Positions 1 to 7,722 of a DNA stretch of 10,742 nucleotides are shown here, piece by piece. This DNA comes from JBFJVD01 sp041624375 (lineage in GTDB: Bacteria > Chloroflexota > Anaerolineae > Anaerolineales > E44-bin32), in the NCBI GenBank assembly GCA_041624375.1, contig JBFJVD010000086.1, positions 1-10,742 on the forward strand. The letters are read 5' to 3'. The translations under genes and the position numbers were made by a program. Below the pieces are notes generated by a model. It ran no database searches, was not told where the DNA came from, and saw nothing but the letters and a program-made list of their open reading frames with translations. Numbering within the stretch: position 1 is the stretch's first letter; every line of letters starts with the position of its first letter.

Positions 1-642
1 CCGATGGTCGTCGAGGTCATCGGGCGCCAGTTCTCCTGGGAGTTCCGCTACCCGCAAGAAGGGATCTCCTCGGCGGTGCTTCACCTCCCGGTTGATCAAA
101 CGGTACGCTTCGAGATCACATCTGAAGATGTGATCCATTCTTTCTGGGTCCCGGCCTTTCGTGCCAAGCGCGATGCGACGCCCGGCCAGATTTCGGATTT
201 GGTGATCACGCCAAACGATATCGGCATCTACCCGATCCGCTGCGCCGAATTGTGCGGCGTCGGCCATGCGAATATGGTGGCTGACGTCATCGTCGAGTCA
301 CGGGCGGACTTCGAGGCCTGGGTCGCTTCTGTTTCCAGCATTCCGGAAGATCCGATCGAGGCAGGTCGCTTCGTCTATGAGCAATACGGCTGTGGCGCCT
401 GTCATGCACTCAGCGACTATGGCTCAGTGGCTGTGGTCGGGCCCGAGCTGGACGGCATCGGGGAGCGTGGCGCAACCACTGTGGAGGGCCTGGACGCCCG
501 TGGTTACATTCTGCAGTCCATCATTAATCCGAACGCCTATCTCACGCCGGGTTTCCAGGCGAACCTGATGCCCCAGAACTTTGGCGATCGCATGTCCGAG
601 CAGGAGCTGGACATCCTGGTGGATTACCTGCTTGAGCAGTAG
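1..642 (+). CDS. coxB: Cytochrome c oxidase subunit II with fused C-terminal cytochrome c domain (caa3 type), 5' partial
   Basis: Subunit II takes electrons from the donor side through the CuA centre and passes them to subunit I; the catalytic domain lies outside the membrane. The frame is open from base 1, and the ATG at base 4 is an internal Met in the conserved start of the cupredoxin domain, so the N-terminus and its membrane helices lie outside the window. Numbering from that Met, CuA ligands are visible as H45, C80, E82, C84, H88 and M91 in a CAELCGVGH-type motif. A cytochrome c domain follows from about residue 118: the heme c motif CGACH (C130, C133, H134) and a likely Met ligand at M189 (LMPQNF). 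Fusion of cytochrome c to subunit II defines caa3-type oxidases and removes the need for a separate soluble cytochrome c at this step. coxA follows after 36 bases. Identification is firm; only the missing start is uncertain. Confidence 0.96.
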   Translation, partial: PMVVEVIGRQFSWEFRYPQEGISSAVLHLPVDQTVRFEITSEDVIHSFWVPAFRAKRDATPGQISDLVITPNDIGIYPIRCAELCGVGHANMVADVIVESRADFEAWVASVSSIPEDPIEAGRFVYEQYGCGACHALSDYGSVAVVGPELDGIGERGATTVEGLDARGYILQSIINPNAYLTPGFQANLMPQNFGDRMSEQELDILVDYLLEQ

Positions 643-678
643 ATCTAACGTCAGCGCGTACAGGGAGTGTCCGATTCG

Positions 679-2337
679 ATGACCACCGAAAGCATGGCAG
701 CACCAAACTGGCGGCGCTACTTCACCTGGAACACCGATCACAAGGTCATCGGAATCCAGTACCTGGTGACGACGCTGTTCTTCTTCCTCATCGGCGGGGC
801 GATGGCGATGCTAATTCGCCTCGAGCTCCTGCAGCCGGGAATCGATGTCATCAACGGCGCGGAATACAACCGTTTCATGTCCAACCACGGAACGGTGATG
901 ATCTTCCTCTGGGTGATCCCATCGCTCGCTGGATTCGCCAACTACGTCCTGCCGCTCATGATCGGCGCACGCGACATGGCTTTTCCGAACCTCAATGCGC
1001 TGTCCTATCTCCTGCTCCTGATCGGCGGCATCCTCTTGCTGGTGAGCTTCTTCGTTCCTTCGGGGACGCTGGAAACCGGACTCACCTCGGCCGCCGCCGA
1101 TAGCGGCTGGACGGCGTATGCGCCGTTGTCTATTCGCGCACCCGGCGGGCAAACTGTCTGGGCCGTTGCCATCATCATTCTTGGCTTCTCTTCGATCTTT
1201 GGTGCCTTGAATTTCCTCACCACGACCATCACCATGCGGGCGGAGGGCATGACGGTCTGGCGGCTCCCGCTCTTTGTCTGGGGGATGATCGCTACCTCCA
1301 TCCTGGTGGTTGTCGGAACTCCAGTCCTCACGACAGGCCTGTTCCTGGTGGCACTGGATCGCTTGGCCGGCACGCTGTTCTTCGCCACTGCCGCCGGGGG
1401 CGATCCGATCCTTTATCAAAATATCTTCTGGTTCTACTCACATCCGGCGGTCTACATCATGGTTCTGCCGGCCATGGGCATCATCTCTGAGGTGCTGCCG
1501 GTTCATGCTCGCAAACCGATCTTCGGCTACCGGATGATCGCCCTCTCGAGTCTCGCCATCACCGTACTCGGGCTCACGGTTTGGTCCCATCACATGTTCA
1601 CCAGCGGCATGAATCCGGGATTGCGCATTCCATACATGATCACCTCCATGATCATTGCGGTCCCCACCGGGGTGAAGATCTTCTCATGGCTCGGGACGGT
1701 CTGGGGCGGCAAGATCCACCTGCGGACGCCGATGCTCTTTGGTCTCGGCTTCATCTCGATGTTCTTGATCGGGGGCATCACCGGTGTGATGCTCGCCTCC
1801 ATTCCCGTCGACATCCATGTGCACGACACCTACTTCGTGGTTGCGCACCTTCACTTCGTATTGTTCGGTGGAAGCGTCTTCGGTATCTTCGCCGGCATGT
1901 ACCATTGGTTCCCGAAGATCACTGGCCGGATGTATGACGAAGGCCTGGGCAAGATGCATTTCTGGCTGACGTTTGTCGGCACAAACCTCGCCTATATGCC
2001 CATGCATCTGGCGGGTTTGCTCGGGATGCCGCGGCGAGTCGCAGATTATGACCCCGAGTTCACCGGCATCAACGTGCTGGTGTCGATCGGCGGCTTCCTG
2101 CTCGGAATCTCAGTCCTGCCATTCCTGTATAACGCTGTGATCAGCTGGGTGCGCGGCCCGAAGGCGGAACCGAATCCCTGGTCGGCGCTCACGCTCGAGT
2201 GGATGACCTCTTCGCCCCCACCGCATGAGAACTTTGAGCAACTGCCGGTTGTCGATCACGGTCCATACGACTATGGCCATGGCATCGAGCCAATGGCCGA
2301 ACCCGAGCCCGCTGCCGCGCCCGCCGGCGCCGATTGA
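679..2337 (+). CDS. coxA: Cytochrome c oxidase subunit I (A2-type heme-copper oxidase)
   Basis: Catalytic subunit: reduces O2 to water at the heme a3-CuB site and pumps protons; about 12 membrane helices. From the ATG at 679 (552 aa) the metal ligands are H70 and H392 (heme a), H390 (heme a3), and H255, H304 and H305 (CuB), with Y259 as the cross-linking Tyr in HPAVY. The usual A1 glutamate (GHPEVY) is absent; instead there is the YSHPAVY form, the YS motif of the A2 subfamily known from Thermus and Rhodothermus caa3 enzymes. The D-channel Asp (DMAFP) and K-channel Lys (TGVKIFSW) are kept. The C-terminus is a Pro/Ala-rich tail. A GTG at 667 in the same frame would add four residues, but the purine-rich GGGAG at 663-667 would then overlap the start codon, so the ATG 11 bases downstream of it is preferred. 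Subunit III is not fused, unlike in Thermus. Family call is secure; the exact start is not. Confidence 0.97.
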   Translation: MTTESMAAPNWRRYFTWNTDHKVIGIQYLVTTLFFFLIGGAMAMLIRLELLQPGIDVINGAEYNRFMSNHGTVMIFLWVIPSLAGFANYVLPLMIGARDMAFPNLNALSYLLLLIGGILLLVSFFVPSGTLETGLTSAAADSGWTAYAPLSIRAPGGQTVWAVAIIILGFSSIFGALNFLTTTITMRAEGMTVWRLPLFVWGMIATSILVVVGTPVLTTGLFLVALDRLAGTLFFATAAGGDPILYQNIFWFYSHPAVYIMVLPAMGIISEVLPVHARKPIFGYRMIALSSLAITVLGLTVWSHHMFTSGMNPGLRIPYMITSMIIAVPTGVKIFSWLGTVWGGKIHLRTPMLFGLGFISMFLIGGITGVMLASIPVDIHVHDTYFVVAHLHFVLFGGSVFGIFAGMYHWFPKITGRMYDEGLGKMHFWLTFVGTNLAYMPMHLAGLLGMPRRVADYDPEFTGINVLVSIGGFLLGISVLPFLYNAVISWVRGPKAEPNPWSALTLEWMTSSPPPHENFEQLPVVDHGPYDYGHGIEPMAEPEPAAAPAGAD

Positions 2338-2356
2338 ATCCAGGAGCCACCGAGCG

Positions 2357-2959
2357 ATGACGACGCATTCCTCAGCTCAGCATGAAGATCATTTCCGAGC
2401 CGGACACGCGCTGGGCCTCAACCATCTCAAGCTTGGCATGTGGCTCTTCCTGGCCTCCGAGGTCATGTTTTTCGGCAGCCTGATCGCCGTCTTCTTGAAT
2501 TACAAATTCGAAGTCCCGCCTGCGCTCGAAGAGCTTGCTGCTCTTGACGTCACCCTGGTCGGCCTCAACACCTTCGTCCTCCTGACATCGAGCTTCACCG
2601 TTGTGCTCGGTCTTTCTGCCATCAAACAGGGCGATCGCGGCGGCCTCATCCGCTACATGCTGCTCACCCTGCTCCTCGGCGCAATCTTCCTTGGCGGGCA
2701 GGGGTATGAGTTTACACAGCTCTTCGCCGAAGGCGTGACCCTCACCAGCAGCCTCTATGGCTCGAGTTTCTTCACCCTGACGAGCTTCCACGGCCTGCAT
2801 GTCTTCATCGGGCTGCTCTGGGTGCTGATTGTGCTCTTCAACGGCTTACGCGGCGCCTATTCCCCAGACAACTACGATGGCGTCGAAGCCTTCGGGTTGT
2901 ATTGGCACTTCGTGGATATCGTCTGGATCATCCTCTTTACGATCATCTACCTGATTTAG
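2357..2959 (+). CDS. coxC: Cytochrome c oxidase subunit III (short, five-helix form)
   Basis: Integral membrane subunit of the oxidase; it has no redox centre and stabilises subunit I and its proton uptake. The 200-residue protein shows the family's conserved blocks: GMWLFLASEVMFFGSL in the first helix, GLNTFVLLTSS, the GQGYEF segment, SFHGLHVFIGL with the conserved His, and the C-terminal block with YWHFVDIVWI. Five membrane helices are evident; the first two helices of the mitochondrial-type subunit are missing, as is common in caa3 and quinol oxidases. The ATG at 2357 was chosen because CAGGAG at 2341-2346 sits 10 bases upstream. The frame is open further upstream to 2225, but that part only overlaps the end of coxA and encodes low-complexity sequence. 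It starts 19 bases after coxA and is followed closely by the subunit IV gene. Confidence 0.95.
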   Translation: MTTHSSAQHEDHFRAGHALGLNHLKLGMWLFLASEVMFFGSLIAVFLNYKFEVPPALEELAALDVTLVGLNTFVLLTSSFTVVLGLSAIKQGDRGGLIRYMLLTLLLGAIFLGGQGYEFTQLFAEGVTLTSSLYGSSFFTLTSFHGLHVFIGLLWVLIVLFNGLRGAYSPDNYDGVEAFGLYWHFVDIVWIILFTIIYLI

Positions 2960-2973
2960 GAGCTGGGCATCCT

Positions 2974-3261
2974 ATGGATAACAAAGCCACCCACTCGGCC
3001 GAGACCTCGACTCCGCGGCGTACGTATGCCCTTGTCTTTCTGGTCCTGGTGATCATTACGGCCGTCGAGGTGGGGCTTGCATCGACCGCGCTATCGAGGG
3101 GCCTGCTGACAACGATGTTCCTCAGCCTCTCCTTCGCTAAGGCCGCCCTGGTTGCCGGCTTCTACATGCACCTCAATCACGACAACCGGCTCTACACCTA
3201 TCTCCTGGTCCTGCCGGCGATACTGCTCATGGTCTTTCTGACGCTCCTGATCCTTAGTTGA
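2974..3261 (+). CDS. coxD: Prokaryotic cytochrome c oxidase subunit IV
   Basis: Small (95 aa) accessory membrane subunit of the oxidase, thought to help assembly or stability of the CuB site in related enzymes. It has three hydrophobic segments, at about residues 17-35, 43-64 and 70-94. The signature segment between helices two and three, AKAALVAGFYMHL, is typical of the prokaryotic COX4/CyoD-like family. The ATG at 2974 is preceded by AGGAG at 2958-2962, which overlaps the coxC stop codon, so translation of the two genes is probably linked. The frame extends upstream to 2902 inside coxC, but that extension is a shadow. The gene ends 10 bases before the heme synthase fusion. The product is well supported by motif and position; the gene symbol follows common operon naming and could equally be written ctaF. 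Confidence 0.88.
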   Translation: MDNKATHSAETSTPRRTYALVFLVLVIITAVEVGLASTALSRGLLTTMFLSLSFAKAALVAGFYMHLNHDNRLYTYLLVLPAILLMVFLTLLILS

Positions 3262-3271
3262 GCTTGTTGGC

Positions 3272-5095
3272 ATGATGCAGACTGAAACGCCGCCGACGCC
3301 CCATATGTACGATGGGCGTCGATTTCGTTGGCTGGCACTTTCTGCTGCCTTGATGACCTTTGTCTTGATCGTGGCCGGGGCGATCGTCCGAGTCACGGGA
3401 TCAGGATTGGGGTGCCCGGATTGGCCGCTTTGCTATGGTCGTATCATCCCGCCGCTGCGGTTCGACGTCTGGGTGGAGTACTCACACCGGCTGGCCGCCA
3501 GCGTGACTTCGCCGTTGATCCTGCTGACGGCTGGCATCGGCTGGCTCCGCTACCGTCAGGAGCGACCCATCCTTTGGCCGGCACTGGTCTCGGTGTTCTT
3601 GCTGGTGGTTCAAATCGTCCTTGGTGGGATCACGGTTCTCTACGAGCTTCCCCCGACGATCGTGGCGATCCATCTGGGGAATGCGCTGCTCATTCTGGCC
3701 CTGCAATTGGCGGTGGCTGTCGCGCTCTTCCGCCGCAGCCGGTTCGGACCACCATCCCTTCAGGTTAGCTTCGCGGATCCGCTTGCCCGCTTCGCCCTCA
3801 TCGGGCTGCTCGTCGTTTTCGGGCTGATTGTCAGCGGCGCCTATGTCACCAGCAGCGGCTCGGCGTTTGCCTGCAGTGGGTGGCCGCTTTGCAGTGGAAG
3901 CCTATGGCCCGACACCGGACTCGGTCGCATCCACATGTTCCACAGGCTCTTCGCCGCGCTCTCCGTCCCGATCGTCTTCCTGCTGGCTAAGCGAGCCTGG
4001 GATCGGCGGCGTCGTCGGCCGGGTACGTTCGTCGCCAGCACGCTGGCGCTGACACTCATTCTGATCCAGGTGCTCGTGGGTGCACTGAATGTCCTCCGAT
4101 CTTTTCCCCCGGTCCTCAACGGTTTGCATATCGCCACCGCCTCGGCTGTCTGGGGAACGCTTGCCATTTCCGCGACCTTTGCTGTGATGGAGGCCGGGTC
4201 ACAGGAACGCAAGGCAGTTGGGGAAGCCGCGGTGCGCCTCCAATGGACAGATTTCGTTGCCCTGACCAAGCCGGTGATTGTGGCCCTGTTATTGGTGACA
4301 ACGATGGCAGCAATGATCGTGGGGGCAGGCGGCTGGCCCGGCACGGGGCTGGTTGTATGGACTCTCATCGGAGGGGCGCTCGCCTCGGGGGGTGCGGGCG
4401 CGCTCAATCAGCTGCTCGATCAAGAGCTCGACGGCAGGATGCAGCGAACCCGCGATCGACCGCTCCCGTCCGGGCGGCTGGTGAAAGTTGAGGTCCTGGC
4501 CTACGGGCTGGCGCTGTGTGTCCTCAGCTTCTTCGTGCTGGCGCTGTTCGTCAATCTGCTGGCCGCGCTGCTTGCCCTTGCGGGGATGATCTATTATGTT
4601 GTCCTCTACACCATGTGGCTCAAGCCGACAACGGCGCACAACATCGTGATTGGGGGCGGAGCCGGCGCGATTCCGCCGCTCGTCGGATGGGCTGCGGCGA
4701 CAGGCGGGCTAGACATCGCGGCCTTCTTCCTCTTTGCTTTTATCTTCTTCTGGACGCCGCCCCACTTCTGGGCATTGGCGCTTGTTCGGCGATTGGATTA
4801 TGCCCGCGCCGGGGTGCCGATGCTGCCCGTGGTGCAGGGGGACGCCCAAACCCGCCGGTTGATCTTGCTCTACACCTTGCAGGTTGTCGCGCTTACCTTC
4901 CTGATGCCGCTCGTGGACCTTGGTGGGGGGATGTTCCTTATTGCGGCGGGCGCGCTGGGGGCGGGCCTGCTTCTGGCCGCCTGGCGGTTATGGCGTCGGG
5001 GGGGCAACCGCGCGGCGTGGGGGATGTACCGCTACTCCAGCCTATATCTCGCACTTGTCTTCGCGGCGATGGTGCTCGACGTATTGATCGCCTGA
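3272..5095 (+). CDS. ctaA-ctaB: Fused heme A synthase (CtaA/COX15) and protoheme IX farnesyltransferase (CtaB/COX10)
   Basis: One 607-residue membrane protein carrying both steps from heme B to heme A: the CtaB half adds a farnesyl group to give heme O, and the CtaA half oxidises the C8 methyl to give heme A. The N-terminal half (about 18-305) has two similar four-helix halves with the expected cysteine pairs C48/C54 (GLGCPDWPLC) and C201/C207, the heme-ligand candidates H72, H134, H224 and H286, and the conserved acidic residue E69. The C-terminal half (about 322-607) is a UbiA-type prenyltransferase: the first aspartate motif N379/D383/D387 followed by RTRDRPLPSG, then KPTTAHN, the GGGAGAIPPLVGW block, TPPHFW, and GVPMLPV. 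Product order in the polypeptide (CtaA then CtaB) is the reverse of pathway order. It starts 10 bases after the subunit IV gene without a clear Shine-Dalgarno sequence; ATGs at 3272, 3275 and 3305 are all possible. Such fusions occur in some other lineages, including Thermus. Confidence 0.95.
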   Translation: MMQTETPPTPHMYDGRRFRWLALSAALMTFVLIVAGAIVRVTGSGLGCPDWPLCYGRIIPPLRFDVWVEYSHRLAASVTSPLILLTAGIGWLRYRQERPILWPALVSVFLLVVQIVLGGITVLYELPPTIVAIHLGNALLILALQLAVAVALFRRSRFGPPSLQVSFADPLARFALIGLLVVFGLIVSGAYVTSSGSAFACSGWPLCSGSLWPDTGLGRIHMFHRLFAALSVPIVFLLAKRAWDRRRRRPGTFVASTLALTLILIQVLVGALNVLRSFPPVLNGLHIATASAVWGTLAISATFAVMEAGSQERKAVGEAAVRLQWTDFVALTKPVIVALLLVTTMAAMIVGAGGWPGTGLVVWTLIGGALASGGAGALNQLLDQELDGRMQRTRDRPLPSGRLVKVEVLAYGLALCVLSFFVLALFVNLLAALLALAGMIYYVVLYTMWLKPTTAHNIVIGGGAGAIPPLVGWAAATGGLDIAAFFLFAFIFFWTPPHFWALALVRRLDYARAGVPMLPVVQGDAQTRRLILLYTLQVVALTFLMPLVDLGGGMFLIAAGALGAGLLLAAWRLWRRGGNRAAWGMYRYSSLYLALVFAAMVLDVLIA

Positions 5096-5216
5096 CCGGC
5101 CAGTCAGGGTTGCTCGGATCCAGAGAACCGTCCGCACTCCCGTTCTGGCAGATACGTGAATGCACGGGGGCCCCGAGGTCCAGCGCGAGGTTTGAAAAGG
5201 TGACCCCGGGATCTAC

Positions 5217-5251
5217 GCTGCGTGCCCACGTGCGGAGCAGGCGCACGTAGC
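5217..5251. repeat. Imperfect inverted repeat in convergent intergenic region
   Basis: Arms GCTGCGTGC (5217-5225) and GCACGTAGC (5243-5251) can pair over nine positions with one G-T wobble around a 17-base loop. It lies between the 3' ends of the oxidase operon and the minus-strand copper-assembly operon, where a bidirectional terminator would be expected. Neither side has a T-run, so an intrinsic terminator is not demonstrated. The rest of 5096-5294 holds no gene I can support. A weaker 5-bp inverted repeat overlaps the ctaA-ctaB stop codon at 5092-5107. Confidence 0.3.
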
Positions 5252-5294
5252 ATCTCGCCGGCTGCGCGAAGAGCCGCCCTATCGAGTTGCTTCC

Positions 5295-5834
5295 TCAGCG
5301 CGGGCTGGTTCGCTGCAACCAGAGGAAGACCACGATCAGCAGCGCGAATCCGGCGATCGGGAGGCCGACGCTGAGAACCCCGCCAAGCGAGCTCGGCGAT
5401 GTCACCCGCTCCCGAAAGCTCACCGTGCCACGACCCAGTGCATGCTCGATTTCGACTTCGATCTGCCACACGCCGGTCGCTGGCACCGGGAGATGGGAGG
5501 CATATTCGGTGGGAATCGGCGCGATATCATGCGTCGCTTCTGCTTCCAGCGAAGCCCCCTGGCCCTCAAGAGCTATGGCGCGAGTCATCACTACGGCATC
5601 GGTGAGCACCTCGCCGGTACTCACATCTTCGACGCGGACCTCGAGGTAGAGCGTTTCGACCACCACTGGCGTGGGCGAGGTAACCACCCGCACGCGAAAG
5701 GGCCCGGCGATCTCTCCATCCAACCGCACCCTTCGCCCCCCGATACCGGGTCCTTCGGCGTGCGCAGACATGGGCGGCGCCAAGGCTGCCAGGCCGAGCA
5801 TCAGGACGGCCACCAATCGGATGGCCCGGCTCAT
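5295..5834 (-). CDS. Secreted beta-rich (FixH/YtkA-like) protein with C-terminal membrane anchor
   Basis: A 179-residue protein with a signal peptide (residues 1-26, likely cleavage after AHA), an extracytoplasmic domain of alternating beta-type segments (about 36-143), one membrane helix at about 154-173 and a short basic tail. It therefore probably sits outside the cell or in the periplasm, tethered by the C-terminus. The segment TGVWQIEVEIEH and the general layout resemble FixH/YtkA-like or other Ig-like domains associated with copper handling and oxidase assembly, but there is no decisive motif, and no Cys or Met/His cluster for metal binding. The start ATG at 5834 overlaps the stop of the upstream polyferredoxin gene in an ATGA arrangement, implying translational coupling. 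In CcoG/FixG an Ig-like domain is part of the ferredoxin protein; here this separate protein may play that role. The frame remains open far upstream (to 6515), but that part is antiparallel shadow inside the polyferredoxin gene. Function is inferred. Confidence 0.8.
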   Translation of the reverse strand: MSRAIRLVAVLMLGLAALAPPMSAHAEGPGIGGRRVRLDGEIAGPFRVRVVTSPTPVVVETLYLEVRVEDVSTGEVLTDAVVMTRAIALEGQGASLEAEATHDIAPIPTEYASHLPVPATGVWQIEVEIEHALGRGTVSFRERVTSPSSLGGVLSVGLPIAGFALLIVVFLWLQRTSPR

Positions 5835-7276
5835 GGGGCGCCTCCGAGGATGGTCCCACGCATCTCCATGGGAAGGTTGAAGATGGAGAGCGCCACCATG
5901 GCCAGAGCCACCACCATCAGTGCCCACGGAAGCATCTCGCGCAGTGCGGAGACAGGTATGGGGTTTCGGCGCAGTGCGGACCGGGTGAGCACGTAGAGGG
6001 ACAGCCCGAATCCGCCCAAGACGGCTGCGACCTGAAGGGGAAGAATCCATCCGTTTGGGAGCAGGAAGCTCAGCTCCCAATTGGGCTGACTGCCAAACCA
6101 TGCAATGCCATGGTCGAGCAGAAACGAGTGAGTTACCGGGATGATGCTGAGCCCTCCGATTGCCAGGTGGAAACCATAATGTGCAAGCCAGATGCCTAAA
6201 CTCATGGGAACAAACGCCGGAGCATAGGCAGCCGCAATGGCGCGCCGCTGCTCCAGGCGACCACTCAGACGCCGACTCAGCTCGGCGACGGTCACAGTAA
6301 GCAGCGCCGGGAGGAGCAACGCGCCCGCGACCAGTACGAGCAGGGTTTGCAGTGCAACGTTTGAGATCCCCCAGGCGGAGGCGAGCCAGGTTTGCAGCGC
6401 GTACACTGGTGGGACCATCCCGAAGGCGTTGACCAGCCCCAGAAACGCAATGCCGACCACCAGCATCACAAGGTCCCAACGCGGCCTCCAGCCGGATTGA
6501 TACAACTCCGACCATGGACGGCGAGGGGTCAGCGCCACGTTATCGAAGGGGCAGGCGCGGGCGCAATCCAGGCACAGCGTGCAATCCATGTTGGAGTCAA
6601 TTTGGGGAACGAAGAGCTCGGTGCCGCAGCCCGGGACCGTCGAACTCCCATTGATGCATTCCTTGCCGACGCACGTGTGGCAGATGGCAGCGTCGCGCGC
6701 CGTGATCTGAAGCGGCGAGGCCATCGAGTGGACGAAATTGAAGGCACCAAGTGGACAGACATACTTGCAGAAAGGGGATTCTGTGAAGATCGCTTCGAGC
6801 GCAAAGGCGCCGACGAAGTATGCCAGGGCGAGCCATGCCGTGAGCCAGGGACTCGCCCACAGGTCCAACCACTCATACAGCCAGAAGATCAACAACACGC
6901 CGGCGATGGAAACCCATTTGTTGCGGAGAAAACGGGGAAAGCGCCGGCCGTGCACACTCAGTTTTCGGGCGAGCGTTCGGGGGAGGGTGAACGGGCAGGC
7001 GAAGCAGAACAGGTTGCCGACCAGCAAGAGCGCCAGGATAACCAGGCCGCGGTAGTGGACCCAGGCGAGGACAGTGGCGCTGTTGGCTGGGGCGAGCTGC
7101 GGCCCGGTCCAACCGTCATAGATCACCCAGATGGCAGCCAGAAGCAGCACGAGCTGGAATACAAGCCGGCCCCAACGCCAGCGGAGGACCCGTCCGAGCA
7201 GCGGAACGCGCAGCACGTCCAGGTTCGGCGTGGGTCGATAGAGGGAGCGCTGTGGGACCTTCTCCAGCGTGGTCAC
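5831..7276 (-). CDS. Membrane-bound polyferredoxin (4Fe-4S protein related to CcoG/NapH/NosR)
   Basis: A 481-residue integral membrane iron-sulfur protein that probably moves electrons across or along the membrane. About four helices fill residues 36-164 and carry a CFAC pair (C91, C94); a CKYVCP motif (C170, C174) follows. The soluble cluster region has C199, C202, C207, C217 and a classical ferredoxin set C232, C235, C238, C242 followed by Pro, enough for two [4Fe-4S] clusters. About five more helices (266-467) form a C-terminal extension with H366, H370, H383 and H389 in or near the membrane. CcoG (RdxA/FixG), a relative, is reported to reduce Cu(II) during cbb3 oxidase assembly; with sco upstream and caa3 genes beside it, a similar copper-reducing role is the best inference. 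Unlike CcoG, no C-terminal Ig-like domain is present. The start is a GTG at 7276 overlapping the previous gene's stop as GTGA. Family membership is sure, function is not. Confidence 0.9.
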   Translation of the reverse strand: MTTLEKVPQRSLYRPTPNLDVLRVPLLGRVLRWRWGRLVFQLVLLLAAIWVIYDGWTGPQLAPANSATVLAWVHYRGLVILALLLVGNLFCFACPFTLPRTLARKLSVHGRRFPRFLRNKWVSIAGVLLIFWLYEWLDLWASPWLTAWLALAYFVGAFALEAIFTESPFCKYVCPLGAFNFVHSMASPLQITARDAAICHTCVGKECINGSSTVPGCGTELFVPQIDSNMDCTLCLDCARACPFDNVALTPRRPWSELYQSGWRPRWDLVMLVVGIAFLGLVNAFGMVPPVYALQTWLASAWGISNVALQTLLVLVAGALLLPALLTVTVAELSRRLSGRLEQRRAIAAAYAPAFVPMSLGIWLAHYGFHLAIGGLSIIPVTHSFLLDHGIAWFGSQPNWELSFLLPNGWILPLQVAAVLGGFGLSLYVLTRSALRRNPIPVSALREMLPWALMVVALAMVALSIFNLPMEMRGTILGGAP

Positions 7277-7722
7277 CGGTCCCTGTTCCCCGCCTCAGGA
7301 CCTCGGACCGTGATCGCATATTGCCGAACCAGCGTGCGCCCATCGGAAAGCTTGCCCTGCAAGGTGAGGATCCAATCCCCCGCCATGCTCCATTCCATTG
7401 AAGCCACATACAGGCCGTCCGGTCGCTCGAGAGCCTCAGCAAGAGCCGGCGTCATGCCAGGGTGGGTCATATCTCCCTTCAGCTCAAGCACGGCGTCGCG
7501 AACCAGTGCGCCGCTGGTATCGGAGAGCCGCACCGAGATCTGGGCTGGCCCCACCTGCGGCGTCAAGGGCAACACGAGCAGCTCGGCTTGGATCTCGGGG
7601 GCCTCGTCTCGCAGGCTGTTCTGCCGGGTGCACGCGATCCCCGACGCAAGGATCAGCAGCGCGAGCAGGGTGACCCTTAGCGCCGACGCCCGCATGCTGT
7701 GCCCGATCCTTTGCATGCCCAT
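7273..7722 (-). CDS. YtkA/FixH-like lipoprotein, putative copper-binding assembly factor
   Basis: A 149-residue small exported protein. The N-terminus is a signal sequence (about 10-30) ending in C31, a likely lipidation site, although the residues before it (GIA) are not an ideal lipobox. The mature part is one beta-sandwich-like domain with the YtkA/FixH pattern: LKGDMTHPGM (81-90), then GLYVASMEW and SMAGDWILTL. M85, H87, M90, M109 and M113 could form a Met/His copper site; this is inference from residue types. It starts with an ATG at 7722 that shares a base with the sco stop codon (TGATG) and ends overlapping the polyferredoxin start, so it is translated as part of that unit. ATGs at 7716 and 7695 are alternative starts; the latter gives a more typical lipoprotein leader. 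Probably a periplasmic or surface partner of Sco or of the polyferredoxin. Confidence 0.83.
   Translation of the reverse strand: MGMQRIGHSMRASALRVTLLALLILASGIACTRQNSLRDEAPEIQAELLVLPLTPQVGPAQISVRLSDTSGALVRDAVLELKGDMTHPGMTPALAEALERPDGLYVASMEWSMAGDWILTLQGKLSDGRTLVRQYAITVRGPEAGNRDR

Noticed and set aside
811..1419. 202-codon minus-strand frame inside coxA
   Set aside because: Antisense shadow of a highly conserved gene; the product is a charged, Glu/Arg/Gln-rich string with no domain.
1420..1460. Missing proton-channel glutamate taken as a sign of an inactive oxidase
   Set aside because: The replacement is the known YS motif of A2-type oxidases, and all heme and copper ligands are present.
2225..2356. 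Longer start for subunit III
   Set aside because: The extra 44 residues overlap the 3' end of coxA in another frame and are not family-like; the ATG at 2357 has a good ribosome binding site.
5305..5322. CTGGTT/AACCAG hairpin near the end of the minus-strand operon as a terminator
   Set aside because: It lies inside the coding region for the last residues of the anchored beta-rich protein, before its stop codon, and has no T-run.
5835..6515. Upstream part of the 406-codon minus-strand frame ending at 5295
   Set aside because: It is out of frame inside the polyferredoxin gene and shows no domain; the real gene starts at the ATG at 5834, which has a signal peptide and an ATGA overlap.
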